From Streptomyces sp. R41 (GTDB lineage: Bacteria; Actinomycetota; Actinomycetes; Streptomycetales; Streptomycetaceae), in contig NZ_CP163443.1 of NCBI RefSeq assembly GCF_041053055.1, positions 744,001-808,000 of the forward strand: 64,000 nucleotides of DNA. The letters run 5' to 3'. Positions 62,345-64,000 of this stretch are shown here, piece after piece. A program made the position numbers and the translations under genes. The number at the start of each line of letters is the position of its first letter. Position 1 is the first letter of the stretch. Under the pieces are notes generated by a model that was not told where the DNA came from, searched no databases, and saw nothing but the letters and a program-made list of their open reading frames with translations.

Positions 62345-63294
62345 GTCTCGCTCCCGGTGCCCCGGCCGATCAGATCGGCCCCGAACAGCTTCACGAACGC
62401 GAGGGCGACCACGGCCACGTACAGGAACAGGACGGTCGCGTACGCGGCGGCGGTGCCGAAGCGCAGATTGGTCATCTCGTCGAAGGCGATCATCGAGAGT
62501 GTCTCGACCGAATGTTTTCGCGGCCCCACCAGGACGTACGGCAGGTCGAACATGCGCAGGACGTCCAGGAGACGGAAGAGCACGGCGACCACGAGGGCCG
62601 GGCGGACCAGGGGCAGGGTGATCCGCCAGAAGACGCGCCATGGGGAGGCGCCGTCGACGCGGGCTGCCTCGTACAGCTCGCCGGGGATGATCTGCAGTCC
62701 GGCGAGGACGAGCAGCCCGATGAACGGCGCGGTCTTCCAGGTGTCGGCGATGACCACGGAGAGCCAGGCCTGCAACCCGTCGCTGCTCCACAGCACTTGG
62801 GCGCCGAGAATCTCGTTGGCGACCCCTTGGCTGTTGAAGATCCACTTCCAGAGCATGCCGGAGATCGCGGTGGGGATGGCCCACGGCACGAGGACGGCGG
62901 CGCGGACAAGGGCCCGGCCCCGGAAGGCCCGGTGCATCACCAGGGCCATGGAGACACCGATCAGGACCTCGAGGGTGACCGAGGCCAGGGCGAACGACGT
63001 GGTGTTCCACCAGGGCCGCAGCAGCCGGTCGTCGGAGAAGACGGACGTGTAGTTCTCGGCGCCGTAGGAGGTGGCAGTCACCTTGAAACCGGTGTGCGGG
63101 TCGATTGACTCGCTGGACACCTGGAAGGACAGCCGCAGGGCCGCCACCACGGGGTATCCGATGACCAGGACGAGGACCAGCAACGTCGGTGAGAGCAGGG
63201 CCGCGGCCAGACCGGCCGTCCCGGCCCGGCGCGATGAGCGCGCGGGCCGGGACGCCACAGTTTTGCGCACCGGGGTCGGTGTCGTGACGGACAC
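62341..63294 (-). CDS. Sugar ABC transporter permease (MalF-like)
   Basis: A 317-residue permease with six helices and a ~28-residue basic cytoplasmic tail. Long loop [20 protein letters not shown] with [11 protein letters not shown] loop [20 protein letters not shown]. It follows the binding-protein gene by 14 bp. Sequence resembles trehalose/maltose-type (ThuF/AglF-like) permeases more than the galactan system at 30709. Confidence 0.92.
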   Translation of the reverse strand: MSVTTPTPVRKTVASRPARSSRRAGTAGLAAALLSPTLLVLVLVIGYPVVAALRLSFQVSSESIDPHTGFKVTATSYGAENYTSVFSDDRLLRPWWNTTSFALASVTLEVLIGVSMALVMHRAFRGRALVRAAVLVPWAIPTAISGMLWKWIFNSQGVANEILGAQVLWSSDGLQAWLSVVIADTWKTAPFIGLLVLAGLQIIPGELYEAARVDGASPWRVFWRITLPLVRPALVVAVLFRLLDVLRMFDLPYVLVGPRKHSVETLSMIAFDEMTNLRFGTAAAYATVLFLYVAVVALAFVKLFGADLIGRGTGSET

Positions 63295-63308
63295 GTGGGT
63301 GGCCCCGT

Positions 63309-64000
63309 CTACTTCGCGGCGATGGCGGCGGAGAGGTTCTTCTGCATATCGGCCAAGGCCTCGTCGACCGACTTGGAGCCGCTCAACGCGGCCGCGGCAC
63401 TCTCCTGGATGGCGGCCGTGGCATCGCCGTAGTGCACGACCACGGGCCGGGGCGTCGCCGTGTCCAGCGACTCCTTGAGTGTGGCCAGGTACGGGAACTG
63501 CTTGCGCAGCGCCGGGTCGTCATAGAGGCCGGTGTAGGGCGGAGCCGCGGAGGTGACCTTGAGGTTGGTCCTGGCGTTGGCCTCACTGGAGAAGAATTTG
63601 ATGAAGTCGAGGGCGGTCGCCTTGTTCTTGGCGAACTTGCTGATGGCCAGGTCGAGTCCGCCGAGACTGGACTTGCCGGGGCCGTCGAGGCCGGGCAGCG
63701 CGGCGACGCCGAACTTCCCCGCCACCTTGCTCGACCCGTCCTTGGCATTGGCGAGAGCCCACTGGTAGGGCCACTGACGGTGGAAGAGGAGCTTGCCCGC
63801 CTGGAAGGCGCGGCGGCCGTCCTCCTCCTTGTAGGTGGAGGCCTGTTGGGGAATGGTGCCGTCCTTGAACCCGTCGGCGAGGAATTGCAGGCCCTTCTTC
63901 GCAGCCTCGGTGTCGACGGTGGCCTTGCCCTTGTCGTCGACGACGCTGCCACCGGCGGAGGCCACGGCCTCGGCGAAGTTGACGGTCAGCCCCTCGTACT
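63309..64000 (-). CDS. Sugar ABC transporter solute-binding protein, C-terminal part (runs off the window)
   Basis: The last ~230 residues of a CUT1 binding protein; the gene continues past the right edge, so the signal peptide is not seen. Visible parts: [23 protein letters not shown] (split here), [41 protein letters not shown] and [18 protein letters not shown], ending [19 protein letters not shown]. First gene of the GH65 importer operon. The ATPase is absent, as expected where MsiK serves several importers. Confidence 0.9.
   Translation of the reverse strand, partial: YEGLTVNFAEAVASAGGSVVDDKGKATVDTEAAKKGLQFLADGFKDGTIPQQASTYKEEDGRRAFQAGKLLFHRQWPYQWALANAKDGSSKVAGKFGVAALPGLDGPGKSSLGGLDLAISKFAKNKATALDFIKFFSSEANARTNLKVTSAAPPYTGLYDDPALRKQFPYLATLKESLDTATPRPVVVHYGDATAAIQESAAAALSGSKSVDEALADMQKNLSAAIAAK

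Overview
The window is high-GC actinobacterial DNA, almost certainly from a Streptomyces chromosome. Coding regions show strong third-position GC, GTG starts and ATGA/GTGA overlaps are common, and the geosmin-like 2-methylisoborneol genes, a Streptomyces-type intergenic repeat (15109-15190) and an IS5-family element all fit. The left and right ends cut through genes (an MFS transporter at 1-192 and a sugar-binding protein at 63309-64000). No rRNA, tRNA, CRISPR array or prophage was seen.

Left part (1-9.5 kb): an accessory oxidoreductase region with much decay. An SDR-VOC-MFS operon is followed by a fused pair of gene remnants (alcohol dehydrogenase and cytochrome P450), an aldo/keto reductase, a cupin, a second aldo/keto reductase broken by four indels, and two duplicated XRE regulators that each face a divergent oxidoreductase (the second regulator carries a 1-base deletion). 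A shortened azlC, an azlD and a quinone-oxidoreductase-like enzyme close this part.

9.5-25.3 kb: a compact second Rho factor, a D-Ala-D-Ala carboxypeptidase that overlaps a convergent mannosyltransferase gene, a second mannosyltransferase, then an Asp/Asn/Gln block (glutaminase, aspartase, asparaginase, asparagine permease, FadR-type regulator), uppP, a crcB-DUF190-crcB fluoride operon, an SMP-30 lactonase and a small wHTH regulator. Several minus-strand genes here end in tandem repeat arrays whose units begin at the stop codon (units of 33, 29, 32 and 22 bp).

25.4-33.6 kb: a galactan/beta-galactoside utilisation locus. A secreted GH53 endo-galactanase and a GH42 beta-galactosidase diverge from an ABC importer operon (lipoprotein, two permeases) that ends in a LacI regulator. 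A TTGACA-N17-TCTACT promoter overlaps a lac-type operator between them. 33.6-38.5 kb holds small genes (VOC, MarR, orphan pqqB, a membrane protein, SseB-like) and several gene remnants.

38.4-41.5 kb: a 2-methylisoborneol cassette. It has a family 2B encapsulin shell gene that has lost its N-terminal half, 2-MIB synthase with two copies of a PTGLGTSAARL motif in its disordered N-terminus, and GPP C-methyltransferase. 41.5-50.8 kb has a secreted GH13 amylase with two CBM25 domains, a GH29 fucosidase, and a five-gene minus-strand operon (NCS1 permease, isochorismatase-like hydrolase, GntR regulator, ADP-ribosylglycohydrolase, PfkB kinase) behind a GTCTAGAC operator. This operon looks like an uptake and cleavage pathway for an N-ribosylated compound.

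51-64 kb: a permease/TIGR03943 metal-handling pair with a His-rich repeat, an IS5-family element and an IS remnant around an ankyrin gene and a lower-GC secreted small protein, a CGNR regulator divergent from an epoxide hydrolase, and a second sugar locus (LacI, GH65 glycosidase, two permeases, solute-binding protein).
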